64,000 bases of DNA, from contig NZ_FPAS01000001.1 of NCBI RefSeq assembly GCF_900116425.1, positions 1,042,767 through 1,106,766 of the forward strand, given 5' to 3'. The notes under the pieces were generated by a model, which did no database searches, was not told the origin of the DNA, and worked only from the letters and a program-made list of their open reading frames with translations. The translations under genes and the position numbers were made by a program. Of the stretch, positions 7,561-16,484 are shown piece after piece. Numbering within the stretch: position 1 is the first letter of the stretch; every line of letters starts with the position of its first letter. The stretch comes from Lishizhenia tianjinensis. GTDB lineage: Bacteria; Bacteroidota; Bacteroidia; Flavobacteriales_D; Crocinitomicaceae.

Positions 7561-10377
7561 ATGCCTAGAAATGAAAGCATTAAATCGATATTAATTATCG
7601 GTAGTGGCCCAATTGTTATCGGTCAAGCATGTGAGTTCGATTACTCAGGATCTCAAGCAGCACGTTCATTAAGAGAAGAAGGAATCGAAGTTACTTTGAT
7701 AAACTCGAACCCTGCTACAATTATGACAGATAAGGTTGTTGCAGACAACGTTTATCTAAAACCTCTTGAGCCAGAGAGCATTCTAGAAATCTTAGAAAAA
7801 CACAACATTGATGCAGTACTTCCAACAATGGGAGGTCAAACCGCATTAAACCTTGCCATCAAATGTGATGAAATGGGTATCTGGGAAGATCACGGAGTAG
7901 ATATCATCGGGGTTGACATCAACGCGATTGAAATTACTGAAAACCGTGAGGCATTCAGAAACTTAATGGAGGAAATTGATGTACCAATGGCTCCACAAAC
8001 AACAGCAAAATCTTTCTTAGAAGGTAAAAGCGTAATGCAAGAGTACGGACTTCCTGTTTGTATTAGAGCATCCTACACTTTAGGAGGAGCTGGTGCTGCT
8101 ATCGTACACGACGAAAAAGACTTTGACGACAACTTAAATAAAGGTTTACACGCCTCTCCTATTCACGAGGTGATGATAGACAAAGCTTTATTGGGTTGGA
8201 AAGAATACGAATTAGAGTTATTGAGAGATAAGAACGACAACGTTGTAATTATCTGTTCTATTGAGAACTTCGACCCTATGGGGATACACACAGGAGACTC
8301 AATTACAGTAGCTCCAGCAATGACCTTATCTGATACTACTTTCCAACGTATGAGAGACATGGCTATTAAAATGATGCGTTCTATCGGTAACTTTGCCGGA
8401 GGGTGTAACGTTCAGTTTGCCGTATCTCCAGACGAGAAAGAAGATATCATTGCAATTGAAATTAACCCACGTGTATCGCGTTCTTCTGCCTTGGCATCTA
8501 AAGCAACTGGTTACCCTATTGCGAAGATTGCTTCTAAGTTGGCGATTGGATACACATTGGATGAACTAGATAACCAAATTACAAAAACTACTTCTGCATT
8601 ATTTGAACCAACATTAGACTACGTTATCGTTAAGATTCCACGTTGGAACTTCAACAAATTCCCTGGTGCTGATCGCCAGTTAGGATTACAGATGAAGTCA
8701 GTTGGTGAAGTAATGGGAATCGGTAGATCTTTCCAAGAGGCTTTACAAAAAGCTTGTCAGTCACTAGAAATTAACCGTAACGGTTTAGGAGCAGACGGAA
8801 AAGAAGTTACCAACCAAGACGAAATTCTTCACTCTTTAGCACACCCAAGCTGGAACAGATTGTTCCACGTATACGACGCGATCAAATTAGGTATACCTTT
8901 CAAAACTATTTTTGAAAAGACTAAGATTGACGTATGGTTCTTGAAGCAAATTGAAGAGTTAATCAAATTAGAAAGAAAAATTGAGAAGTTCTCAATTGAC
9001 AATATCTCTAAAGACTTGTTATTCGAAGCTAAGCAAAAAGGATATGCTGACCGTCAATTAGGTCACTTATTAAGATGTTTAGAATCTGAAGTACACGAGA
9101 AAAGAGAAGAATTCGGTATCAAGAGAGTTTACAAATTAGTAGATACTTGTGCCGCTGAGTTCCCAGCACAAACGCCATACTACTACTCTACTTTCGAATA
9201 CGAAAACGAGAGTGAAGTATCTGACAAGAAAAAAGTAATTGTTTTAGGATCTGGACCTAACAGAATTGGTCAAGGTATTGAATTCGATTACTCTTGTGTA
9301 CACGGAGTATTGGCAGCCAAAGAATGTGGATACGAAACAATTATGATCAACTGTAACCCAGAGACAGTTTCTACTGACTTTGATACAGCTGACAAGTTAT
9401 ACTTCGAGCCTGTTTTCTGGGAGCACATTTACGACATCATCAAGCACGAGAAACCAGAAGGTGTTATCGTACAGTTAGGTGGTCAAACAGCATTAAAACT
9501 AGCTGAGAAATTAGAGCGTTACGGAATTAAAATTTTCGGAACAAGCTACGATGCTTTGGACTTAGCAGAAGATAGAGGTAGATTCTCTAAATTATTGAAA
9601 GAAAACAACATTCCTTACCCAGAGTTTGGTGTGGTAGAAAGTGCTGAGCAAGCAATAGAATTATCAAAAGATTTAGGTTTCCCATTGTTGGTTCGTCCAT
9701 CTTACGTATTGGGTGGTCAGAAAATGAAAATCGTTATCAACGAGGAGGAATTAGAGCACCACGTGGTAGATATCTTAAGAGATATGCCAGAGAACCAAAT
9801 CTTATTAGACCACTTCTTAGGAGGAGCAATTGAAGCAGAAGCTGATGCAATTTGTGACGGAGAAAACGTTCACATCATCGGTGTAATGCAACACATAGAG
9901 CCTGCAGGAATTCACTCAGGTGACTCTTACGCAGTATTGCCTCCATACAACTTAGGTGATTTCGTAATGCAACAAATCGAAGACATTACAAAGAAGATTG
10001 CCGTTGAGTTGAAGACAGTAGGTTTAATGAACATACAGTTTGCAATTAAAGATGAAATGGTTTACGTGATCGAGGCCAACCCAAGAGCTTCTAGAACAGT
10101 TCCTTTCATTGCAAAAGCTTACGACGAGCCGTATGTAAACTACGCTGCAAAAGTAATGTTAGGAGAAAAGAAAGTAACTGATTTCGAATTCAACCCGAAA
10201 AAAGAAGGGTATGCGATCAAGATTCCAGTATTCTCTTTCAACAAATTCCCTAACGTAAACAAAGAATTAGGACCAGAGATGAAATCTACAGGAGAGGCGA
10301 TCAGATTTATCAAAGATTTGAAAGACCCATTCTTTAGAAAAGTATTCTCTGAAAGAAACTTATACTTATCAAGATAA
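7561..10377 (+). CDS. carB: Carbamoyl-phosphate synthase large subunit
   Basis: 938 residues with the two homologous ATP-grasp halves of CarB. The N-terminal half begins SILIIGSGPIVIGQACEFDYSG and the second half begins KVIVLGSGPNRIGQGIEFDYS (about 559). The metal/ATP-binding segments EINPRVSRSSALASKATG and IEANPRASRTVPF are present. It makes carbamoyl phosphate from glutamine-derived ammonia, bicarbonate and two ATP for arginine and pyrimidine synthesis, with CarA, which is not in the window. The protein ends right after the second synthetase unit, so the roughly 130-residue allosteric MGS-like domain of the 1073-residue E. coli enzyme is absent. Short CarB forms are, to my knowledge, common in Flavobacteriia. 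Confidence 0.96.
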   Translation: MPRNESIKSILIIGSGPIVIGQACEFDYSGSQAARSLREEGIEVTLINSNPATIMTDKVVADNVYLKPLEPESILEILEKHNIDAVLPTMGGQTALNLAIKCDEMGIWEDHGVDIIGVDINAIEITENREAFRNLMEEIDVPMAPQTTAKSFLEGKSVMQEYGLPVCIRASYTLGGAGAAIVHDEKDFDDNLNKGLHASPIHEVMIDKALLGWKEYELELLRDKNDNVVIICSIENFDPMGIHTGDSITVAPAMTLSDTTFQRMRDMAIKMMRSIGNFAGGCNVQFAVSPDEKEDIIAIEINPRVSRSSALASKATGYPIAKIASKLAIGYTLDELDNQITKTTSALFEPTLDYVIVKIPRWNFNKFPGADRQLGLQMKSVGEVMGIGRSFQEALQKACQSLEINRNGLGADGKEVTNQDEILHSLAHPSWNRLFHVYDAIKLGIPFKTIFEKTKIDVWFLKQIEELIKLERKIEKFSIDNISKDLLFEAKQKGYADRQLGHLLRCLESEVHEKREEFGIKRVYKLVDTCAAEFPAQTPYYYSTFEYENESEVSDKKKVIVLGSGPNRIGQGIEFDYSCVHGVLAAKECGYETIMINCNPETVSTDFDTADKLYFEPVFWEHIYDIIKHEKPEGVIVQLGGQTALKLAEKLERYGIKIFGTSYDALDLAEDRGRFSKLLKENNIPYPEFGVVESAEQAIELSKDLGFPLLVRPSYVLGGQKMKIVINEEELEHHVVDILRDMPENQILLDHFLGGAIEAEADAICDGENVHIIGVMQHIEPAGIHSGDSYAVLPPYNLGDFVMQQIEDITKKIAVELKTVGLMNIQFAIKDEMVYVIEANPRASRTVPFIAKAYDEPYVNYAAKVMLGEKKVTDFEFNPKKEGYAIKIPVFSFNKFPNVNKELGPEMKSTGEAIRFIKDLKDPFFRKVFSERNLYLSR

Positions 10378-10378
10378 T

Positions 10379-10627
10379 ATGTTGTTCTTACTCTATGCAG
10401 CTAATTTTCTGAGAACAGTTTTAATTATTATCGCTGTTCTTGTAATTGTTCGCTTCATTGGCCGATTAATGAATGCCAAACGAAATATAAGTGAACAAGA
10501 GCGCTTTAATAAGCAAAAAGAAGCTTACCGCAAAGAGAAAGAAGATACACAACGTAATATCGGAAAAGTCTCCATACTCAGAGGCCGAAAGGAAGCTGAA
10601 GATGTAGATTACGAAGAAGTTGATTAA
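10379..10627 (+). CDS. DUF4834-family small membrane protein
   Basis: 82 residues, ATG one base after the carB stop codon. One N-terminal transmembrane helix (about 5-27, FLRTVLIIIAVLVIVRFIG), then a basic, charged tail rich in K, R and E ending in acidic residues. The length, the single helix and the R-F-I-G-R-L segment after it match the DUF4834 family of Bacteroidota. No function is known. It is co-transcribed with carB and followed by a strong terminator. Confidence 0.75.
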   Translation: MLFLLYAANFLRTVLIIIAVLVIVRFIGRLMNAKRNISEQERFNKQKEAYRKEKEDTQRNIGKVSILRGRKEAEDVDYEEVD

Positions 10628-10649
10628 ATCAGAAAAAGCACTAATTTAG
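10619..10649 (+). promoter_or_regulatory. Candidate promoter of the LytS-kinase operon, inside a terminator
   Basis: GTTG (10619-10622), 19-base spacer, TAATTTAG (10642-10649): each box is one mismatch from the -33 TTTG and -7 TAnnTTTG consensus, with ideal spacing. The -7 box spans the left arm and loop of the carB-operon terminator, and the kinase ATG is at 10672. Weak evidence, but no better promoter is visible. Confidence 0.3.
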
Positions 10650-10670
10650 CGATTAGTGCTTTTTTATTTT
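10633..10670 (+). terminator. Rho-independent terminator of carB-DUF4834
   Basis: AAAAAGCACTAAT and ATTAGTGCTTTTTT form a perfect 13-bp stem with a 6-base loop, followed by a T-rich run (TTTTTTATTTTT). The run ends directly at the start codon of the next gene (10672). Confidence 0.9.
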
Positions 10671-10671
10671 T

Positions 10672-13527
10672 ATGCGATTCACTCTACTTATTTACCTACT
10701 CTTTCTATGCCTCTTTGCACAAGGGCAACCCAACTTTGAAACCCAGGGTTTAAACGTGAGTGAACAACTTAACCTACCTAGTTTAGAGACCTACAAAATA
10801 AAACAAGATAGCAAGGGTAATATCTGGATATTATCTGATGCAGGTGTAATCCAATACGATGGAAACACTTCAAAAATATTCACCGCAAAAGATGGCTTAA
10901 CAAATTCCACCATATTTGACATGTATGAAGATCAATTCGGTAGAATTTGGTTTTTAGGAATGTCGCTTGAACTTTGTTACTTCCATGAGGGTAAAATTCA
11001 CTCCTATCGTTACAATCAATTGTTGAAACAACGCTTAAAAAACAAAGTTAGAATCTGGAAAGAGATTTATGTTGATTCCAATGATGCTGTGTATTACTCC
11101 ATCAACGGTGCGGGTTGTCATAAAATAACAAAAGAAGGAGACATAACTAAAATCAAGCAAAAAGACGGCATTGAAATTTTAGAAATTGAAGACCATTTAA
11201 TGATTTCCTGTAACATGCTTAAAGATAATTACAGGGTGGGTAAGAATCTCGACACCTTAAAACTTGATTTATATTTCAAGAATCAAGTGAAAGCATTGTT
11301 AACACCTCAAGTCAACTCGGCCATACAACCTTTTCAAAAAATAAAGGGATCAAATTTCAGTATTCTCTATAATACGGTATTTAAGGAAATGGAAGTTGTG
11401 GAAACAGAATCCAAAAGTGTTTATCTCACCCCTTACCACGATGACATTCTTGTTGCAACCGCCGGAGGCTTTTACATAGGTAAAGTAACGCAATCAGGCA
11501 TTACGCGTAGCTCACCAATGGTACTTCGCAATGATTACATCACCTCTATTTTGGTGGACAACCAAGGCGCAATTTGGGTATCTACTTTAGAGAATGGTAT
11601 CTTTTATTTCCAAGATCTGAACTTACAGTCCTCAACTTATATCGAAGAAGAAACGGATAAAAACATCCATAAAATCTTCACCTTCCAAAACAATCTTTAC
11701 GCCCTAAGCTACCATCATTTATTCAACCTATCAACATCTACATTTCTTTCAACAGAAGCGAATCAAGAGTATTGCAACTACGCTATTCTGGAAGATAAAT
11801 TGGTATTATCTAAGGGAGGAATACTCCATCCCTACAAAACTGAATTTGGCTACACACTTCCATTCTCCAGAGATCTAAAGGTAATAGACAATAAAATTTT
11901 TGTCTCTTCCTCAGACCGGGTTTACACAATAAAACCCGACCAATTAAAAATCACGCCTTTTTTCACCCCTTTCGATGATTCTAAAATTACATACTCAAAA
12001 AAAATTGCTCTTATTGATAGTAGCACTATACTCCACAGTAGTTTAGAAAAGATTAGAATTCTTAAGAAACACGCTACCCTGAAAGAGTTCTCAGATGCAT
12101 ACAATGTTCAACAAATGGAGAATATTGATCGTCAGCAAATACTCATTCTAGACAAAACCAAAGGACTGTTTTCTTTTAATATTGAAACCCAAGAAATTCA
12201 AGCACTCAACAACATCAATAGACTTTTACCCGAGGTAGAATTCAATTGCTTTTACTACGAAAAGAACAGAAATGAATACTATATAGCTTCTAATTCAGGT
12301 TTATTTATCTGTAGAGATAGTTCTATCAGAATTATTGATAAAAACAACGGTTTATCCTCCAATCAAATTAACAGTCTTTACTATGAAAACAACACCTTAT
12401 ACTTTGGAGTTAAAGGTAATGTATACCGTTATCACCTTAGTTCAAATCTTCCTCAACAACCTATTAAATCACAAAAAGCAAAAGCCACATTACTCACCTC
12501 TGACTCAAATAGTATAGCTATTTACGAGGAATCCAATTTTAGCTTCCCTTCTGGACTTAAGTTCTTAGAGTTTGACCTCAGTACCTACTCTTACTCCAAT
12601 TGGTTTCATAAACAATACCAATTTAGAACAGACACCAGTAATACTTGGATATCTACCAACACCCCCTCTTTTACATTAACCAACTTGAACGGCAAATATC
12701 AATTGGAGGCACGATACAAAATTGATGCGTTTACCTGGTCATCTCCCATTCAATTGGCACAAATCACCATTACCCCACCTTGGTACAAACACTGGATCAT
12801 GCTGGTGCTGTATTTAATCAGTTTAGGATTAATCATACTCTTACTTGTACGTTTTCGTTTGAATAGAAAAATGAAAAAGCTTCAGATTCAAAACAACCTA
12901 CTATCTTATCAGCAAAGGTTGAATAATGCGAGAATCAAACCTCACTTTATTTTCAATGTTTTGAACTCTATCAATAGTCATATCCTTTTCAATGAAAACC
13001 AGCAGGCTTCTAACTACCTCATCAAGTTTTCAAAACTGCTTCGAAACCTACTCGAAAAATCTGGCGATGACATCATTCTGATAGAACATGAGGTAGATTT
13101 AATTCAATCCTTTTTAAACCTCGAACAAATTCGAAACAATAATTTTGAATATACCATTGACCTGCCGTTAAACTTAAAAAGTCTTTACATTCCCTCTCTT
13201 ATGATACAACCCTTTGTTGAAAATGCGGTTGTACACGGACTTCATGCTGAAAAGGATCAAAATATCATCAGCATTAGCCTAAAAAAACAGGGTAGTAAGA
13301 CGATTCAAGTATCTATTAGCAACAATTCTCAGATGAGCCTGGAACAAATTGAGAAATGGCAAAAATCTAAAGAGGGACACGCGGTTCATATATCAAAAAG
13401 TAGAATTGTTAATTATAACAGACTTTTTAAACGAAAAGATTTATCTATTGAATTAGTTCCAAAAGATGACAACACGGAAATCATTTTAATATTACCCATC
13501 ATCCCTAACCAAAAAAAGAATCTATAG
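10672..13527 (+). CDS. Reg_prop/LytS-type sensor histidine kinase, paralogue 1
   Basis: 951 residues: signal peptide (ending about QGQ, 18-20), Reg_prop propeller blades (DSKGNIWILSDAGVIQYDG, DQFGRIWF, DNQGAIWVSTLENGIFYF), a Y_Y_Y-like beta domain before the membrane (about 620-700), one helix (about 708-730), and a His_kinase (LytS/YehU) domain with acceptor H758 in RIKPHFIFNVLNS and N-box PFVENAVVHGL. In the last glycine box the two paralogues have AVGIT; this one has AVHIS (H906 for G), so ATP binding may be weakened. It probably senses an extracellular polymer or other ligand in the periplasm. First of three tandem paralogues sharing one downstream LytTR regulator. Confidence 0.9.
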   Translation: MRFTLLIYLLFLCLFAQGQPNFETQGLNVSEQLNLPSLETYKIKQDSKGNIWILSDAGVIQYDGNTSKIFTAKDGLTNSTIFDMYEDQFGRIWFLGMSLELCYFHEGKIHSYRYNQLLKQRLKNKVRIWKEIYVDSNDAVYYSINGAGCHKITKEGDITKIKQKDGIEILEIEDHLMISCNMLKDNYRVGKNLDTLKLDLYFKNQVKALLTPQVNSAIQPFQKIKGSNFSILYNTVFKEMEVVETESKSVYLTPYHDDILVATAGGFYIGKVTQSGITRSSPMVLRNDYITSILVDNQGAIWVSTLENGIFYFQDLNLQSSTYIEEETDKNIHKIFTFQNNLYALSYHHLFNLSTSTFLSTEANQEYCNYAILEDKLVLSKGGILHPYKTEFGYTLPFSRDLKVIDNKIFVSSSDRVYTIKPDQLKITPFFTPFDDSKITYSKKIALIDSSTILHSSLEKIRILKKHATLKEFSDAYNVQQMENIDRQQILILDKTKGLFSFNIETQEIQALNNINRLLPEVEFNCFYYEKNRNEYYIASNSGLFICRDSSIRIIDKNNGLSSNQINSLYYENNTLYFGVKGNVYRYHLSSNLPQQPIKSQKAKATLLTSDSNSIAIYEESNFSFPSGLKFLEFDLSTYSYSNWFHKQYQFRTDTSNTWISTNTPSFTLTNLNGKYQLEARYKIDAFTWSSPIQLAQITITPPWYKHWIMLVLYLISLGLIILLLVRFRLNRKMKKLQIQNNLLSYQQRLNNARIKPHFIFNVLNSINSHILFNENQQASNYLIKFSKLLRNLLEKSGDDIILIEHEVDLIQSFLNLEQIRNNNFEYTIDLPLNLKSLYIPSLMIQPFVENAVVHGLHAEKDQNIISISLKKQGSKTIQVSISNNSQMSLEQIEKWQKSKEGHAVHISKSRIVNYNRLFKRKDLSIELVPKDDNTEIILILPIIPNQKKNL

Positions 13528-13534
13528 ATTAACA

Positions 13535-16456
13535 ATGCGAGTATTATTACTTAAATACCTATTTGCCTTTATCTGTGCCGCTGCATTCTCTTCAATGAGT
13601 TGGGGACAGAATTTTAATTTTGAATATTCCACGCTTTCCATTAATGAAGAATGTGGACTAAACAGCAGGGAGTGTTATTTTGTAACAAAAGATAGCAAAG
13701 ACAATCTTTGGATTTGTACAGACCTTGGGGTATACAAATATGATGGTTACAATACCATACACTATAGCATCAATGACGGTTTATTAAGTAACGTTGTTTT
13801 TGAAATATATGAAGATTACAAAGGAAGAATATGGTTTTTAACAAAATCTACTCTCTTATGCTATCTCGAAGGTGGAGTCATAAAGAGTTATGAATATAAC
13901 TCGGAAATCATCAAACATTGTATCTACCCTACCACTGATAGAAAAAAACTTATTGTAACACCAAATAACGTTTATTACTCAGTTGATTTATGTGGTTATT
14001 TCACCATTACCAATAAGGGGCAAATTATAGAAAACAACAATCCTGTGGGAAGACTTACCCTTGGAATATTAGAGGATAGTTTATGTACAATAGGATATAA
14101 AAGCACAAAAAGAACGCTTCAACAAATACTTAAGGATAAAGTAAAATATCGCCCTTTGTATATTAACAAAGAAGGGAACATCTATCAAACGAATGCAGAC
14201 TCTGTAGAACGACATAAAAAATTTGATATAAGACACCTAAACGTTAATGATAACGACCTCGAAGGATTTGCCATATTAGGAGGTGCTTTATACAAATTTC
14301 CTGAGATTCAATTTTTACTCAAAGATGTATCATGTTTTTACCCGGATCCACTTCTGGATAATGCATATTGGATAGGAACAAAAAATGGATTCTTCCATGC
14401 TAAATTCATAAACAAACGTTTAATTAAAACTAAGAATTCAGAAACATTAGCTGGTAACTTCATAACTTCTATTTACTGTGACGACCTCGGAAACACTTGG
14501 GTAACAAGTTTAGAAAAAGGACTTTGTTTTTTGCCAAAACAACGTATACACAAACTTGAAATAACTCCTTTTTTAGAAAATCAAGAGAATGTAAGGGACT
14601 TTGAAGTTTTTAAATCTCAACTGTATGTGTCAACAAAATTCCATCTGGTAAATACAAATACAAAAAGAGTGGTTACTGCAAATTATTCACTTCTTCAAAA
14701 TTACAAGGATTCCTTACTCATTGCAAGTAACTTAATCCGTAAACCACATGATTGGGGGGGAATGGAAAGTAATTTAATGAGTATTGATTTTACACGTGAT
14801 TTTTTGCAAAAAGACAATGATATATATCTACTTTCCAATTTAATAACGAAAACAAATGTTCCCTCAAAAAGATTAGAAGTTATCTACCAAAGTAACCTTA
14901 GTAAACTCAAAGACCATCATTTGATTCGTTTCTTAGCAACCGAAAATGAAATCTATTTTGCATCATCAACAGCACTTTTTCAGTTAAAAAAAAATACTGT
15001 TTATCTTCTCAAGAATTTGGAGGGTATGGAAATTTCAGACCTAGCTCACATACCAGCCATAGGTATTATTATTTCATCAAAAAGTCAAGGACTTTTTAGA
15101 TACCAAAATAGCACATTACAAGCCTTTCAACTTGAAGAAAACAACGATTTAACTCGAAACATATCTTGTATACACTATTCAGAAAAAACATCTTGCTTAT
15201 ACATCGGAGGTTATCAAGGACTAATTATCTACCACGTTCCAAGTGGTAGAAGCGTTCAGCTCAACAAAAACCACGGGTTTGTCAATTCAAAAATTAGTAT
15301 AATAAAAGAATTCAATGATGAAATCTTTGTGGCCAGTTTTGACAAAATCTATAAGGTAAAAAATGAAGAAATAGTAAATCTTTTCCAAACAAAAGCAGAA
15401 AATACCAGAATCGCATCTGGAATAACGGGGATTTTACAAGATGGAATAAAATCAAAATCGCTCAATCAACTTTCTTACTTCGCAGATTTCATCACACTTA
15501 ATTTTAATGTGAAGGATTACAGCGTTTGGAAAAACAAAAAATACCAATACCGCCTCGATAAAAAAGGAAATTGGAATACAATATTATCTCCAGAGATACT
15601 CTTGCCTAACCCTAGAAAAAACTTTAATGTAGAAGTAAGATATTTAAAAAGCAATGACACTTGGAGTGATGTAGTAATAAACCATACAGTAAATATTTCA
15701 CCACCTTTTTATAGAACTTTCTGGTTTTATGTCTTAATTGTACTTTTGGCGTTCATTTTCCTTTTTTCAATATTAAGATTCAGATTAAAAAGAAAAGTAG
15801 AACGGCTACAAATTGCAAACAACCTACTATCACACCAACAACGCTTGCAAAACGCTCGTATTAAGCCTCATTTCATATTCAATGTTTTAAACTCTATTAA
15901 TGGACACATACTTTTCAATGAAAACAAACAGGCCTCTAATTACCTTATTAAATTCTCGCAATTGATGCGTAATTTATTGGAGAAATCGAGCGATGATATT
16001 ATTTCTCTAGAAAGTGAGGTTGAGTTACTCCATGCGTACTTATCCCTAGAGCAAATTCGAAAAGAAAATAAGTTCAAATTTCAAATAGATCTTCCGAATG
16101 AATTAAAACATTTCAATATTCCTGCATTGATGACACAACCTTTTACTGAAAATGCGGTGATTCACGGTATTTCTGACATGGAAGATAGAGCAGAGATACG
16201 AATAGCATTTAGTAGAGTATCAGATCGCTCTGTGCGTGTTGAGATTTGTAACACCGGAATAATTCCTTCTGATCAACTAAGTAAGTGGAACAATTCATCC
16301 GTTAAAAATGCTGTAGGTATTACCCAAGAACGCATCAAAAACCTTAGGTTGTTACACAACAATGCAGAATTGTTCATGGAAATTGAAAGAAGAGACAACC
16401 TAACATGTGTTGTAATGGTACTACCAATAATTAAATCGGAAGGTAGAGAAGCTTAA
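13535..16456 (+). CDS. Reg_prop/LytS-type sensor histidine kinase, paralogue 2
   Basis: 973 residues, 7 bases after paralogue 1 and the same architecture: signal peptide ending near SWGQ, Reg_prop propeller (DSKDNLWICTDLGVYKYDGY, DYKGRIWF, DDLGNTWVTSLEKGLCF), a Y_Y_Y-like domain (about 640-725), a transmembrane helix (about 728-750), and a LytS His_kinase domain with acceptor H779 in RIKPHFIFNVLNS, N-box PFTENAVIHGI and glycine box AVGIT. The propeller has diverged far more than the kinase domain, so it probably recognises a different ligand from its neighbours. It has no regulator of its own. Confidence 0.9.
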   Translation: MRVLLLKYLFAFICAAAFSSMSWGQNFNFEYSTLSINEECGLNSRECYFVTKDSKDNLWICTDLGVYKYDGYNTIHYSINDGLLSNVVFEIYEDYKGRIWFLTKSTLLCYLEGGVIKSYEYNSEIIKHCIYPTTDRKKLIVTPNNVYYSVDLCGYFTITNKGQIIENNNPVGRLTLGILEDSLCTIGYKSTKRTLQQILKDKVKYRPLYINKEGNIYQTNADSVERHKKFDIRHLNVNDNDLEGFAILGGALYKFPEIQFLLKDVSCFYPDPLLDNAYWIGTKNGFFHAKFINKRLIKTKNSETLAGNFITSIYCDDLGNTWVTSLEKGLCFLPKQRIHKLEITPFLENQENVRDFEVFKSQLYVSTKFHLVNTNTKRVVTANYSLLQNYKDSLLIASNLIRKPHDWGGMESNLMSIDFTRDFLQKDNDIYLLSNLITKTNVPSKRLEVIYQSNLSKLKDHHLIRFLATENEIYFASSTALFQLKKNTVYLLKNLEGMEISDLAHIPAIGIIISSKSQGLFRYQNSTLQAFQLEENNDLTRNISCIHYSEKTSCLYIGGYQGLIIYHVPSGRSVQLNKNHGFVNSKISIIKEFNDEIFVASFDKIYKVKNEEIVNLFQTKAENTRIASGITGILQDGIKSKSLNQLSYFADFITLNFNVKDYSVWKNKKYQYRLDKKGNWNTILSPEILLPNPRKNFNVEVRYLKSNDTWSDVVINHTVNISPPFYRTFWFYVLIVLLAFIFLFSILRFRLKRKVERLQIANNLLSHQQRLQNARIKPHFIFNVLNSINGHILFNENKQASNYLIKFSQLMRNLLEKSSDDIISLESEVELLHAYLSLEQIRKENKFKFQIDLPNELKHFNIPALMTQPFTENAVIHGISDMEDRAEIRIAFSRVSDRSVRVEICNTGIIPSDQLSKWNNSSVKNAVGITQERIKNLRLLHNNAELFMEIERRDNLTCVVMVLPIIKSEGREA

Positions 16457-16465
16457 ATAATATAT

Positions 16466-16473
16466 TAATTTTG
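16466..16473 (+). promoter_or_regulatory. Possible internal promoter before kinase paralogue 3
   Basis: TAATTTTG matches the -7 consensus TAnnTTTG 11 bases before the ATG at 16485, in the only sizeable gap (28 bases) of the kinase operon. No -33 box is evident at 19 bases upstream. It could let the third kinase and the regulator be made independently of the first two. Confidence 0.3.
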
Positions 16474-16484
16474 GTAGCTGTTGC

